Positions 1 to 9,810 of a stretch of DNA of 64,000 nt are shown piece by piece. Both the position numbers and the translations under genes were made by a program. How positions within the stretch are numbered: the stretch's first letter is position 1; each line of letters begins with the position of its first letter. Origin of the DNA: Pseudoalteromonas luteoviolacea (GTDB lineage: Bacteria; Pseudomonadota; Gammaproteobacteria; Enterobacterales; Alteromonadaceae); the NCBI RefSeq assembly GCF_000814765.1, contig NZ_JWIC01000007.1, positions 1,094,500-1,158,499 on the forward strand, written 5' to 3'. The notes under the pieces were generated by a model, which did no database searches, was not told the DNA's origin, and was given only the letters and a program-made list of their open reading frames with translations.

Positions 1-1
1 C

Positions 2-1255
2 GTACGCGGTGGTGAAAATGGCTTATGGGGTCGCGCACCTTTGCCAAACCAAAGCGATTGTCCAAAAGGCACAGGTATTGGTGAGAAGAACAAATGCGGC
101 AACGGCGCAATTGGTATTGATAACCTGTGGCATGACATTGAAAACGGTCAAGAAGTGGCTGCCGGTTCAAACCCACTTTGGCATGCGAAAAACCTTGAGC
201 ATGGGATCAACCCAAGTTACTTAGAAGTTTATGGCTTAACCCCTGAATCGGATGCAGATGATGTTTTGCGCGGTGACTATGTGCGCCATTACGATGACGT
301 TGCTGTTGCGCCATGGCTGTATAACGCCGAGAAAAAAGTATTCCTATCGATGGAAGACACAGAGTCTATGAAAACCAAATTAGACTATGTCGTTGATAAG
401 GGTCTGGGCGGCGTGATGTTCTGGGAGCTTGCTGGTGACTTTGATTATCACGCTGATAAGGGCGAGTACTTTATGGGCTCAACAATGACAGCGCTGGCAT
501 ACAACACATTTAACCAAAGTGGTGTTGCCTATGACAATCATGTTGGTGATAGTGCATTTGCAGTACCCACCGAAGCGGTTGATATTGCATTTGAAGCGAA
601 AGACTTCCCTGTGGGTGACCAAAACTATCCAATTCGTCCAACCTTTGCCTTTACTAATAATTCTGAGATTGACCTGACGGGTGCAACGATCACATTCAAT
701 GTACCCACATCTACCTCCGCTATTTTCAAGTCAAATTGGAATGCGCGCAAAAAATTGGGCATGCGTGTAGAGCATGATGCGTCCAATTCTGCTGGTAATA
801 ACATCGGCGGTTTTGAAAATGAATTCCATCGCTTTTCTATCACGTTCAAAAATGAGTGGGGCGGTCAGCTTGAGTCTTTTGCACCGGGTGAGACTGTGAA
901 TGCACAGGTTATGTATTACATGCCTATCACAGGTCCTGTGAACTTTGTCGTTGAAAAAGACGGTAAGCAATACGCATTTGCCTCTGAATATCCTGAACTG
1001 CCAGTTGCTAAAAAACACGTACCAACCCCAGGTGACGGCGATAAAAACCCACCAAATGGGCAGCAGTGTGAGGGCGTGAAAATTGAAAATATCAATACGT
1101 ACCCTAATTGGCCTCGCACCAACTGGGCAGGTGATCCAAGTCATGCTGTCGGCGGCGACATGATGATCCACAACGGCGCTGTTTACAAAGCCAAGTGGTG
1201 GACAAATGGCACACCAAGCAACGGTGGCGCATGGCAGAAAGTATGTAGCCTGTAA
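2..1255 (+). CDS. GH18 chitinase, C-terminal part (5' end outside window)
   Basis: The reading frame is already open at the first bases, so the gene starts upstream and its catalytic DxxDxDxE motif is not in view. The visible 418 residues begin with the last third of a GH18 barrel, including the conserved segment GGVMFWELAGDFDYHADKG, in which the Trp lines the active site. Next comes a beta-rich segment (about residues 175-330) resembling the middle domain of Alteromonas-type chitinases. A CBM5/12 chitin-binding module closes the protein, with the AKWWTNGTPSNGG signature in the last 50 residues. The enzyme would be secreted and hydrolyse chitin. It is the first visible gene of a GH18-LPMO-GH18 cluster. 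Family assignment is firm; endo or exo mode cannot be judged from this fragment. Confidence 0.9.
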   Translation, partial: VRGGENGLWGRAPLPNQSDCPKGTGIGEKNKCGNGAIGIDNLWHDIENGQEVAAGSNPLWHAKNLEHGINPSYLEVYGLTPESDADDVLRGDYVRHYDDVAVAPWLYNAEKKVFLSMEDTESMKTKLDYVVDKGLGGVMFWELAGDFDYHADKGEYFMGSTMTALAYNTFNQSGVAYDNHVGDSAFAVPTEAVDIAFEAKDFPVGDQNYPIRPTFAFTNNSEIDLTGATITFNVPTSTSAIFKSNWNARKKLGMRVEHDASNSAGNNIGGFENEFHRFSITFKNEWGGQLESFAPGETVNAQVMYYMPITGPVNFVVEKDGKQYAFASEYPELPVAKKHVPTPGDGDKNPPNGQQCEGVKIENINTYPNWPRTNWAGDPSHAVGGDMMIHNGAVYKAKWWTNGTPSNGGAWQKVCSL

Positions 1256-1277
1256 CGGCCACTTTTATTCCCAACCG

Positions 1278-1297
1278 GAGTGATCTGCGGATCACTC
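1278..1297 (+). other. Intergenic hairpin between chitinase and LPMO
   Basis: Perfect 8-bp stem GAGTGATC/GATCACTC with a TGCG loop lies 22 bases after the chitinase stop codon and ends 24 bases before the LPMO start. No T tract follows, so it may be an mRNA processing or stability element within the operon rather than a full terminator. Confidence 0.55.
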
Positions 1298-1321
1298 TTA
1301 CAATCAATAAATGAGAAAACT

Positions 1322-2932
1322 ATGAGACAACAAGTAACCTTATGCGCGCTGGGCGTAGCCATAGGTGTGGGCGTCATTGGTAAAGTGAACGCGCATGGCT
1401 ATATGGACTTTCCCAAAGCGAGGCAAGCAATCTGTCAGGAGCAAGGTGGATTTTGGTGGCCAAAAGATGGTTCAAAAATTCCCAATGCCGCATGCCGTGC
1501 TGCATATCTTAAGTCAGAACACGTGCAATTTATTCAAAAGCATGAGTTTGCAGCAAATACAGCAGATTTTCGCAACCAAGCCGCTGTTGAAGCAAATATC
1601 CCAGATGGCACCTTGTGTGGCGCAGGTGATAGCCAAAAAGCGGGAATGAATATTCCCTCAACGCAGTGGCAAGCTACGGAGATAAAACCGAACGCCAATG
1701 GCAAAGTGAAAATTCGCTACCGTGCAACGACACCACATAATCCAAGTTTTTGGCAGTTTTATTTAACCAAGCCGGGTACTGATTTTAAGCAAAAACCACT
1801 TGCTTGGAATGACTTAGAGTTGGTGCAAGAGCATGGCAATATTGCATTTTTCATGGCACCAGATGGCAAGCGCTATTACGAGATGGAAGTGGCGATCCCA
1901 GAAAAGTTTTCAGGTGATGCGATTTTATATAGCCGCTGGCAGCGTGATGATGTGGTGGGTGAAGGCTTCTATAACTGTAGTGATGTGACCATTGTACGCG
2001 GTACTGAGCCAACACCGACGCCAGATACTTGGTTCCCAGTCGATTATTTTGTCAAGCAAGGTCAAGAGGCAAGTGCTGGAGACACGGTATGGGTCAGAGT
2101 ATTCAACGGTAATGGTAATGAGCTTATTCAAGAGCGTTTCGATGTCACTTCAGCCAATGAAACACACTGGCAAAGTCAGTTTGCTTTAAATCTTAATACA
2201 CAATTTGCTGACATTGTGCGCATCGGTGTGAAAGACAGCTCGGGTAATATTGAGTTTAATCCTGAGGCGGTTTCGAGCAACCAAGTCTTTTTATCGGACA
2301 AGTCATATAGCTATAACTTATCGGTGATCTCAAAGCCGAAAAATACCGCACCAACAGTGCACACGCCAGCCCCCATCACCATTGATGAGAAGCAGAGCAA
2401 GCACTTGCATGTCCATGCATTTGATGACGAGCAGCCAACCCTCAATTTTGACTGGCAACTACCAAGTGCATTGAGCTTCACCGGTGCTGGCTCAACCATC
2501 ACGATTACTGCGCCACAGGTGGAAGAGGATACGCGCTTTGACGGCAAAGTGACCGTGTCAGATGGCAGTCTGAGCAAAACAGTCCCACTGATTGTGAATG
2601 TTAAAAACATCGAGACCGATCCGGGCACACCTGATAAGCCGACAGGCGATACATGGGTACCCAGCAAAATCTACACAGCTGGTGATACCGTGGTTTATCA
2701 AGGCAAAACTTACCGTGCTAAATGGTGGGTGCGCGGCCAACTACCAACGTCGAGTCATGCGTGGGAGCTAGTCCCAAGTGGTGATGATTCAGATGCAGGT
2801 AACACATTATGGCAGTCAAGCAAAGCCTATCGTGGTGGTGAAATCGTGACTTTTAACGGTGTGCGTTATCAAGCTCGCTGGTGGACGCGTAATCAGCAAC
2901 CAGACCAACATTCCGTTTGGAAAAAACTATAA
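1322..2932 (+). CDS. Secreted AA10 lytic polysaccharide monooxygenase (GbpA/CBP21-like) with two CBM5/12 modules
   Basis: Copper LPMO predicted to cleave crystalline chitin oxidatively outside the cell. The start at 1322 gives a 24-residue signal peptide ending KVNA, so the mature protein begins with His25 (HGYMDFP), the N-terminal copper ligand of AA10 enzymes. The second histidine-brace residue is His139, in TTPHNPSFWQFYLTKPG. The AA10 domain runs to about residue 225. A beta domain resembling GbpA domain 2 (about 230-340), a cadherin/PKD-like domain (about 345-435) and two CBM5/12 modules (AKWWVRGQ near 460 and ARWWTRNQ near the C-terminus) follow. The 536-residue length is long for AA10 because of these extra domains. 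A longer reading frame from 1280 would lack the signal peptide at its N-terminus. It lies in one operon-like run with the chitinases. Confidence 0.95.
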   Translation: MRQQVTLCALGVAIGVGVIGKVNAHGYMDFPKARQAICQEQGGFWWPKDGSKIPNAACRAAYLKSEHVQFIQKHEFAANTADFRNQAAVEANIPDGTLCGAGDSQKAGMNIPSTQWQATEIKPNANGKVKIRYRATTPHNPSFWQFYLTKPGTDFKQKPLAWNDLELVQEHGNIAFFMAPDGKRYYEMEVAIPEKFSGDAILYSRWQRDDVVGEGFYNCSDVTIVRGTEPTPTPDTWFPVDYFVKQGQEASAGDTVWVRVFNGNGNELIQERFDVTSANETHWQSQFALNLNTQFADIVRIGVKDSSGNIEFNPEAVSSNQVFLSDKSYSYNLSVISKPKNTAPTVHTPAPITIDEKQSKHLHVHAFDDEQPTLNFDWQLPSALSFTGAGSTITITAPQVEEDTRFDGKVTVSDGSLSKTVPLIVNVKNIETDPGTPDKPTGDTWVPSKIYTAGDTVVYQGKTYRAKWWVRGQLPTSSHAWELVPSGDDSDAGNTLWQSSKAYRGGEIVTFNGVRYQARWWTRNQQPDQHSVWKKL

Positions 2933-2956
2933 AAATATCATAGAGGTAATTCAAAA

Positions 2957-5599
2957 ATGTTTAAATATTTAACTACTGCTGCAGCTGTCGGTGCGGCGCT
3001 TGCAAGTGCCGCTGTTGTGGCTGCGCCATCAACACCTAGCATTAACTGGAAACCACAAAATTACTCGTTTGTTGATGTGAATATTTATGGCCGTGGGTCA
3101 TATAAGCAACTGATCCAAGCCAAAGACGTGGTGGATATTCAAATTGAATGGAATGCATGGTCAGGTAAAGGCGGCAACAGCTATAAAGTGTATTTTGACA
3201 ATGAAGTGGTGAATGAAGGTACCCTCGCTGAGGGCACAACCGGTGGCACAATTCGTTTTCCATATCACAAGTCTGGCCGTCATGAATTAAGAATCGCATT
3301 GTGTGATGCATCAGGCTGTTCAATGTCTGCTTCAAAGCCAATTGTGATCGCCGATACAGACGGTGGTCACTTAGAGCCACTTAAACTGAATGTGAATCCA
3401 AACAATAAAAAGTTCGACACAGATCCAAACACGGTTGTCGGTGCTTATTTTGTTGAATGGGGTATTTATGGCCGTAAGTTCGATGTGACGCAAATTCCTG
3501 CGGATAACTTAACCCACTTACTTTATGGATTTATCCCAGTATGTGGTCCAAATGACTCGCTGGCGGAAATCGAAAACGGCAATAGCTTGAGAGCACTTAA
3601 GTTGGCCTGTGGTAGTTCAAAAGACTACGAAGTGGTGATCCATGACCCTTGGGCTGCGGTGCAAAAAGCGTTACCGGGGATCAGTTCTAAAGATCCAATT
3701 CGTGGTACATATGCACAGCTAATGGCATTGAAGCAGCGTAACCCTGATCTGAAAATTCTCCCTTCTGTGGGCGGTTGGACACTTTCAGATCCGTTCTTTG
3801 ACTTTGATGTGAAAGCAAACCGTGACACTTTTGTGAATTCAATGCGTGAATTCCTCAAGACATGGAAATTCTACGACGGCATTGATATTGACTGGGAGTT
3901 CCCAGGTGGTGACGGTGCAAATCCTGATTTAGGTTCAGACAAAGATGGCGAAGTTTATATCATTCTTATGAAAGAGCTTCGCGAGATGCTTGATGAACTT
4001 GAAGTTGAGATGGGTCGTGAGTTTGAACTGACTTCAGCGATCGGTACTGGCTACGACAAAATTGAAGATGTTGATTATCAGCAAGCTGCACAATACATGG
4101 ATTACATTTTTGCCATGACATATGACTTTGCAGGTGGCTGGAACAATGTAACAGGTCACCAGACTGCGATTTACTGTGGCTCGCATATGTCTACAGATGA
4201 GTGTAATGGCACGGGTGTTGATGATAAAGGCGAAGCGCGAAAAGGCCCTGCATATACGCTAGACAATGCCATTAAATTGCTCTTAGCCCAAGGTGTGCCA
4301 AGTGAAAAGTTAGTCGTAGGTACGGCAATGTATGGCCGTGGTTGGGAAGGCGTATATCCACAAAATGCGCAAATTGCTGATAACCCAATGACTGCACCAG
4401 CAAATGGTAAATTACGCGGTTCGACGTCGCAAGGTGTTTGGGAAGCTGGCGTTATCGACTACAAGGGACTAAAAGCACACATGATTGGTCATGATGAGCA
4501 AGGTATTAATGGTTTTGAAGTAGGGTACGATGAGCAAGCTGAAGCAGCATATGTCTGGAATCGCCAAAAAGGCACCTTGGTTACCTATGACAGCCCTCGC
4601 TCTGTGCGCGCAAAAGGTCGCTATGTACGTGAGCATAATTTAGCGGGTCTATTTGCGTGGGAAATCGATGCAGACAATGGCGACATCCTAAATGCAATGC
4701 ACGAAGGTCTTGCAGGTAAAGTAACTAACCCAACACCGGTCAATAAAGCACCTGTTGTGACACTGACGAGCCAGATTACGTTAAATGCGGGTGATATTCA
4801 TGTTTTAACGGCTCAAGCTATCGATCCTGAAGGAAAAGCACTTACTTTTTCTTGGCAAGGTGATGCGGCCTTAAATCTACAAAGTGAAAATAACAGCGTT
4901 ATTGTGACTGCACCAAGTGTCACAAGTGATTCTGTGTTCACTGTCAATTTGGCTGTCAGTGATGGTGCAAACACGGTTAATCGCACAGTAAAAGTCATTG
5001 TTAAAGCACCTGTTGTAGAGAACAAAGCGCCTGTAGTTGGGACAATTTCAGCGATATCACTCGATGAAAACACCAGTAAGTCTATCAGCGTTTCAGCAAC
5101 CGATCCTGAAGGAAAAGCACTGAGCTTTGCATGGCAACTACCGGGTAACACCATTGTGGGCACAGGCAGCACTGTCACGGTCAAAGCGGGTGAAGTAACA
5201 CAAACTGAGACACTCACAGGCACCGTTGTGGTATCTGATGGCGAGCACAGCGTGACGCGTCAGTTTAATGTGACGATTAAGAATGTGGAAACGGATCCAG
5301 AGCCAACGCCAGATGATGGCAAGACAACGTGGGATGCAAACAAGGTTTACACCGGTGGGAACACGGTTTGGTACAAAGGCGTTCAATATAAAGCACGTTG
5401 GTGGACCCGTGGTGCGGTGCCAAGCAATGGCGGTGTATGGGCCGAGATCATTCCTGATGATGGCAAAGTACGCGATTGGCGCAGTGACCTAGTTTATACC
5501 GGTGGTGACAAAGTGGTTCACAATGGTGAGACCTACCAAGCTCGCTGGTGGACTCGTGGCCAAACTCCGGGCAGCAGCTCAGTATGGCGCAAGCTATAA
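2957..5599 (+). CDS. chiA: ChiA-type GH18 chitinase with two PKD-like and two CBM5/12 domains
   Basis: Secreted processive-type chitinase. It has a signal peptide (residues 1-22, cleaved after VVAA), then a ChiA N-terminal FnIII-like domain (about 25-135). The GH18 barrel follows, with the catalytic motif YDGIDIDWEFPGG and acid/base Glu314, almost the same number as Glu315 of Serratia ChiA. MTYDFAGGWNN and the late Trp segment FAWEIDADNGD are also present. After the barrel come two cadherin/PKD-like domains (about 595-680 and 690-775, each with an ATDPEGKALSF-like motif) and two CBM5/12 modules (ARWWTRGAVPSNGG and ARWWTRGQTPGSSS). AGAGGT lies just before the ATG as ribosome binding site, 24 bases after the LPMO stop, so the two are probably co-transcribed. 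Confidence 0.95.
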   Translation: MFKYLTTAAAVGAALASAAVVAAPSTPSINWKPQNYSFVDVNIYGRGSYKQLIQAKDVVDIQIEWNAWSGKGGNSYKVYFDNEVVNEGTLAEGTTGGTIRFPYHKSGRHELRIALCDASGCSMSASKPIVIADTDGGHLEPLKLNVNPNNKKFDTDPNTVVGAYFVEWGIYGRKFDVTQIPADNLTHLLYGFIPVCGPNDSLAEIENGNSLRALKLACGSSKDYEVVIHDPWAAVQKALPGISSKDPIRGTYAQLMALKQRNPDLKILPSVGGWTLSDPFFDFDVKANRDTFVNSMREFLKTWKFYDGIDIDWEFPGGDGANPDLGSDKDGEVYIILMKELREMLDELEVEMGREFELTSAIGTGYDKIEDVDYQQAAQYMDYIFAMTYDFAGGWNNVTGHQTAIYCGSHMSTDECNGTGVDDKGEARKGPAYTLDNAIKLLLAQGVPSEKLVVGTAMYGRGWEGVYPQNAQIADNPMTAPANGKLRGSTSQGVWEAGVIDYKGLKAHMIGHDEQGINGFEVGYDEQAEAAYVWNRQKGTLVTYDSPRSVRAKGRYVREHNLAGLFAWEIDADNGDILNAMHEGLAGKVTNPTPVNKAPVVTLTSQITLNAGDIHVLTAQAIDPEGKALTFSWQGDAALNLQSENNSVIVTAPSVTSDSVFTVNLAVSDGANTVNRTVKVIVKAPVVENKAPVVGTISAISLDENTSKSISVSATDPEGKALSFAWQLPGNTIVGTGSTVTVKAGEVTQTETLTGTVVVSDGEHSVTRQFNVTIKNVETDPEPTPDDGKTTWDANKVYTGGNTVWYKGVQYKARWWTRGAVPSNGGVWAEIIPDDGKVRDWRSDLVYTGGDKVVHNGETYQARWWTRGQTPGSSSVWRKL

Positions 5600-5612
5600 C
5601 AGATTAATTAAC

Positions 5613-5670
5613 TGAGCTCGTTCGAATCGAGCTCATTCAAACTGAGTTCATTCTGGTGCATGGATGCACC
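5613..5670 (+). terminator. Two hairpins between chiA and the M4 protease
   Basis: The first stem is TGAGCTCG/CGAGCTCA (5613-5620 and 5628-5635) with a TTCGAAT loop. The second is GGTGCAT/ATGCACC (5655-5661 and 5664-5670), followed by TTCTT. They probably end or attenuate the chitinase transcript. The T tract is poor, so read-through into the protease gene is possible. Confidence 0.5.
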
Positions 5671-5705
5671 TTCTTACTATAACAACAAGTACAGAGTAAA
5701 TATCC

Positions 5706-8477
5706 ATGTTAAAAGCAAAAAAAATAGCGCTACTGGTCGCGGCAAGTGTTGGTGTTTTTTCAACGTTCGCGGCATTGGCCAGCGAGCCTGTAAGCCTGCA
5801 CAACAATGAACAATTGAAGGCAAATATCAAATCGCAGTTGTCACAACATCAAAGCTTTTTTAGAGCGGCCTCAAGTGACGAGCAGCAAGATTTAGAGTTT
5901 ATTACCCACCAAAAAACGCAAGACGGACGCCACATGCGCCGCAGCCAATACTTCAAAGGTGTGCGGGTGTACGGCGGTGAAATTGTCACTCACCATAATG
6001 AACAAAATTTTTTAAGTGTTTGGTTTCAACCTGAGGGAGAAATTACCTCAATCAGTGGCTCTGTGGTTCCAAATATCTCGCTTGATACGGTTAAAGCAAG
6101 TATTTCGGATAAGCAAGCCATTGAGTTTGCAAAAGAGCAAATTGCTGAGCTGCTTGCAACATCAGATGAGCAGGTTGAGCTGGTTATTTACCCTCATCAA
6201 GGCAAGGCAAAACTCGCTTATTTAGTGACCTTGTTTGCTGAAACTGAGCATGCACCAATGCGCCCAGAGTTTGCAATTGATGCACATACAGGTGAAGTGC
6301 TGTCGCGTATTGAAACACTTAATCACTCGAAAATTGGTATGGGCCCGGGCGGTAATGAGAAAATTGGCAAGCATTATTATGGTGATGATATGCCAAAGTT
6401 CCACGCAAAGGAGCTCGGTAATGGAAATTGTGAAATGTCTCATACAGATATACGTGTGATTGACATGGAGCATGGCACAACCAATACGCAAACGTATCAA
6501 TTTCCATGTCACGAAAATACTCATAAGCATGTAAATGGTGCTTATTCACCACTCAACGACGCGATGTTTTATGGTCAAGCAACCATAGACATGTTTAATG
6601 ATTGGTTCGATAGCCGTGCATTATCGGGCGACCTTGTTATGCGAATCCATTATCGTAAAGATTATTTGAACGCGTTTTGGAATGGTAAAGAGGTCACTTT
6701 TGGTGATGGTGACTTAGATAACTACGGCGTTTATCCATTTACGTCTTTAGGGGTTGTTGCCCATGAAATCGGTCATGGTGTGACGCATCAAAACTCTAAA
6801 TTGGTGTATAGCAATATGTCTGGTGGCGTGAATGAATCATTTTCAGATATGACCTCTGAAGCACTTGAGTGCTTTATGAACCAAAAACCAGATGGCACTT
6901 GTGAGGTCGATTGGTTGATTGGCGCGAGCATATTTAAAAATAGAACGGCGCTTCGTTATATGGAAAATCCAGAGCGAGATGGCCGATCTATCGGTCATGC
7001 CAGCAAGTTTGAAATAGGTATGGGTGTTCACCACAGTTCGGGTGTATTCAATCGCGCTTTTTATTTGCTCGCAAATAGTGAAGGTTGGGGCGTTAAAAAA
7101 GCTTATGAAGTGATGCTTCATGCCAATAAAAACTTTTGGGTTTACAATGGTAAGTTCGAATCGCTTGCTTGTGGCGTTACAGATGCTGCGGCTGACTTGG
7201 GCTACGATACGAAGGCTGTGGGAGAAGCGTTTAAAGCGGTAGGCGTTTTTGCTTGTACTGAGAATAAAGCGCCGACCATCTCTATTACCAGCCCAGAAAG
7301 TAACGGACGCTATCTGGTTGGCAGTGACGTTACGTTTAAAGCTGATGCTAAAGATGAGTATGGTGCAGTTGAGAAGGTAGAGTTCTTTGTCAATGGGGCA
7401 TTGTACAATACCGATTTGAAAGCGCCGTTTGAGACGCAATTTAGCACAGATAAAACAGGGGTATATACGGTAACAGCAAAAGTGACTGATAACGATGGTC
7501 TATCAACAGATTCTGCACCGGTGTCATTTAGTCTGATCGACCCTAGTCAATGTCAAACAGTACCTTGGCAAGGTGGCAAAGTCTATACTCAGGGTAATAA
7601 AGTTGCCTATGATGGATTTGAATACGAAGCGAAATGGTGGAACAGAGACCAAAACCCAGCGAGCAATTCAGGATCTTGGGGCGTATGGAAAAAGGGACTA
7701 GAGTGTGGTGGTGTGGCTGATAAGCCAAATCAAGCACCAAGCTTATCACTCACCTCACCATCAAATAATGTATCGATTGAATTAGGTGAATCTGTGTCAG
7801 TGAGGTTTGCTGCCAATGACAGTGATGGTGAGATTGCTAAAGTTGCAGTGAGTGTCAATGGTCAAGCGCTTACCGAGCTAACGCGTGCGCCTTATGCATT
7901 TAACTATCAACCACTTGAAGTAGGTACTTATCAACTATCAGCGGTTGCTTATGATAATGACGATGCACAATCAGCGGCTGTTCGTCGCACCATAACGGTG
8001 ACAAATGCTGAGCCACAGCCAACACCAGAGGCACCAAGCGTACGCTTAACAAGCCCTGCGAATGGCAGTACATTTAATGTTGGTGAGCAAGTTGCGCTTT
8101 CAGTTGTGGCCAGTGACAAAGACAACGATTTAAAGCAAATCGCTTACTTTGTGAATGGCAAGCAAGTGGCAGTATCTCGTGTGGCACCATACAGTGCAAA
8201 CTTTAAGGCTACATCGGCGGGGAGTTACAGCGTCTTTGCCATTGCAACGGATGCACAAGGCCTGAGCACACAATCTTCGACTAACCGTTTTAAAGTGAAT
8301 GGCAGTAAACCGAGCTGTGATGTGCCAGCATGGCAGGCGAGCAGCGTATATACGTCAGGTAAGCAAGCCAGCCTTGATGGACAGCTATACCAAGCGAAGT
8401 GGTGGACTCGTAATCAAAACCCAGCGCAATATTCTAGCCGTTGGGCAGTCTGGAAACACCTAGGCGAGTGTAAATAA
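5706..8477 (+). CDS. Secreted M4 (thermolysin-like) metalloprotease with Ig-like and two chitin-binding modules
   Basis: Zinc endopeptidase of 923 residues. The signal peptide (1-25) is followed by FTP and PepSY propeptide domains (about 50-200). The M4 catalytic domain carries VVAHEIGHGVTHQ (zinc ligands His353 and His357, catalytic Glu354) and GGVNESFSDM (third ligand Glu377); HHSSGVFNRAFYLL belongs to the C-terminal M4 lobe. Downstream are a bacterial Ig-like domain (about 520-610), a CBM5/12 module (about 615-660), two more Ig-like domains (about 675-760 and 775-865) and a final CBM5/12 (about 875-923). A family member with chitin-binding modules, AprIV of Alteromonas sp. O-7, has been linked to chitin degradation. 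Here the gene directly follows chiA, suggesting it strips protein from chitin. Confidence 0.93.
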   Translation: MLKAKKIALLVAASVGVFSTFAALASEPVSLHNNEQLKANIKSQLSQHQSFFRAASSDEQQDLEFITHQKTQDGRHMRRSQYFKGVRVYGGEIVTHHNEQNFLSVWFQPEGEITSISGSVVPNISLDTVKASISDKQAIEFAKEQIAELLATSDEQVELVIYPHQGKAKLAYLVTLFAETEHAPMRPEFAIDAHTGEVLSRIETLNHSKIGMGPGGNEKIGKHYYGDDMPKFHAKELGNGNCEMSHTDIRVIDMEHGTTNTQTYQFPCHENTHKHVNGAYSPLNDAMFYGQATIDMFNDWFDSRALSGDLVMRIHYRKDYLNAFWNGKEVTFGDGDLDNYGVYPFTSLGVVAHEIGHGVTHQNSKLVYSNMSGGVNESFSDMTSEALECFMNQKPDGTCEVDWLIGASIFKNRTALRYMENPERDGRSIGHASKFEIGMGVHHSSGVFNRAFYLLANSEGWGVKKAYEVMLHANKNFWVYNGKFESLACGVTDAAADLGYDTKAVGEAFKAVGVFACTENKAPTISITSPESNGRYLVGSDVTFKADAKDEYGAVEKVEFFVNGALYNTDLKAPFETQFSTDKTGVYTVTAKVTDNDGLSTDSAPVSFSLIDPSQCQTVPWQGGKVYTQGNKVAYDGFEYEAKWWNRDQNPASNSGSWGVWKKGLECGGVADKPNQAPSLSLTSPSNNVSIELGESVSVRFAANDSDGEIAKVAVSVNGQALTELTRAPYAFNYQPLEVGTYQLSAVAYDNDDAQSAAVRRTITVTNAEPQPTPEAPSVRLTSPANGSTFNVGEQVALSVVASDKDNDLKQIAYFVNGKQVAVSRVAPYSANFKATSAGSYSVFAIATDAQGLSTQSSTNRFKVNGSKPSCDVPAWQASSVYTSGKQASLDGQLYQAKWWTRNQNPAQYSSRWAVWKHLGECK

Positions 8478-8495
8478 TCTCCTCTTGAATCGACC

Positions 8496-8523
8496 AAAGG
8501 GCCGGCTTACTGGCCCTTTTTTA
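8496..8523. terminator. Bidirectional rho-independent terminator
   Basis: Stem AAAGGGCC (8496-8503) pairs with GGCCCTTT (8512-8519) around an 8-base loop, with a T run downstream on the + strand. It sits between the convergent protease and DUF418 genes. Confidence 0.85.
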
Positions 8524-8528
8524 CATAT

Positions 8529-9719
8529 TTACAACGCCTTTCGCCACATCATCTCTACCGGGCCTTGTCGAAATTGATTAAGCCACCATAGCCCAAAAGA
8601 TATTTGCGCAGCTAAAATGACAGCACCAAATACACCAATCAAATAAAATGGCAACGTATTCATCAGTGCTAAGCCATACCCATAAAACAGCATGACGCAG
8701 AGCGTGGTTTGCATTAAATACATGGTCAGTGACATACGCCCTAATGTATTAAGCCCAAGTACAACTTTGTTGTGGCATTTATCGACTAACTTGACGATGC
8801 AAGCAAGGTACGTTAATGCCAAGAATAGGCAGCCTAGGTGGTAACACACACCTTGCATAAGACCCATTAAGTTAAGAGAAAACGGGCTGCCTGTCATGGC
8901 TTTGACTGCGGCGTACACTAAATTCAGTAAAAGCCCTGTAAGCGCTAAAAAAGCAATTGCCTGCCACGAAATAACGATGTTGAGACGACCCTGTTTCATA
9001 AACGTTTTGACAAAATAAATCCCAAGTAAAAATTGTCCTAGAACTTGAAAGGGCCTTCCCGTAATAAGATAAGACATAGGTCTTGGGATAGCGCTATAAA
9101 TGTTTGCAACAAACACGTCCATAAATTCGGTTGAGGTGCGCATGCTCAGCAAGCTGGTATGTTCATAACCGAGATTTGATTTTAAGCTTAGCGCAATCAG
9201 TTTTAGAGCTGACCAAAAGCTGGCATCTTTGCTGATTATGGCCATGAGGTGAATAAGTAAAGGTATAAACAGGAGGGTGAGGGCGATAAAAAGCAAGCGC
9301 GATGCAGAGAAACGTATAAACCAAGGCAATGCCATACCTAAAAGGCTATACAAAACAAGAATATCGCCATGCCAGATAAAAAACATGTGGATGAGGCCGA
9401 TGATCAATAAAATACCCATTCTCTTGCGCCAATACGAAGCAAAATCAGCGCCTTGCTTTTGTTCATGTAATAGCGCAAATCCTGCGCCAAACAATATGGC
9501 GAACACGGTATAAAATTTACCCTCCACCAGCCAATCAATGACAAATAACGTGGCTCTGTCAGCAAAAGGGAGTTGACTTATTTGTGCATAATTTAATGAA
9601 TAAAACCCAAAAAAGCTCATTAAATTAGCAAATATGATGCCGCATAAGGCAAACCCGCGAATAGTGTCTAGGAGCGGTATCCGACCATAACTTGGCATAG
9701 GTGTGTGTGGCATGACCAT
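8529..9719 (-). CDS. DUF418 / YeiB-family membrane protein
   Basis: Polytopic inner-membrane protein with about nine or ten hydrophobic helices and the N-terminal family signature IPLLDTIRGFALCGIIFAN. The C-terminal third, from about residue 215 (FQVLGQFLLGIYFVKTF) to GLWWLNQFRQGPVEMMWR, is the DUF418 domain. The chosen ATG at 9719 is preceded by AAAGGA; a TTG at 9737 would overlap that ribosome binding site. The molecular function of this family is not settled. The gene is divergent from the GG-leader peptide gene. Confidence 0.85.
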   Translation of the reverse strand: MVMPHTPMPSYGRIPLLDTIRGFALCGIIFANLMSFFGFYSLNYAQISQLPFADRATLFVIDWLVEGKFYTVFAILFGAGFALLHEQKQGADFASYWRKRMGILLIIGLIHMFFIWHGDILVLYSLLGMALPWFIRFSASRLLFIALTLLFIPLLIHLMAIISKDASFWSALKLIALSLKSNLGYEHTSLLSMRTSTEFMDVFVANIYSAIPRPMSYLITGRPFQVLGQFLLGIYFVKTFMKQGRLNIVISWQAIAFLALTGLLLNLVYAAVKAMTGSPFSLNLMGLMQGVCYHLGCLFLALTYLACIVKLVDKCHNKVVLGLNTLGRMSLTMYLMQTTLCVMLFYGYGLALMNTLPFYLIGVFGAVILAAQISFGLWWLNQFRQGPVEMMWRKAL

Positions 9720-9810
9720 GATAGCATCCTTTATCAATTGGTAATTGTTATGTTATCTCAATAAAAGAAGAGTATGACTATATGACGTTTTTGTGAACTT
9801 GTTTGTTTAT

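Noticed and set aside
4813..5223. 136-codon minus-strand frame in chiA (also similar ones at 2311-2667 and 731-1171)
   Set aside because: Mirrors the Ser/Thr/Val-rich PKD and CBM coding sequence; no independent features.
6843..7439. 198-codon minus-strand open frame inside the M4 protease gene
   Set aside because: Antisense shadow of a well-supported gene; composition is not protein-like and it has no ribosome binding site.
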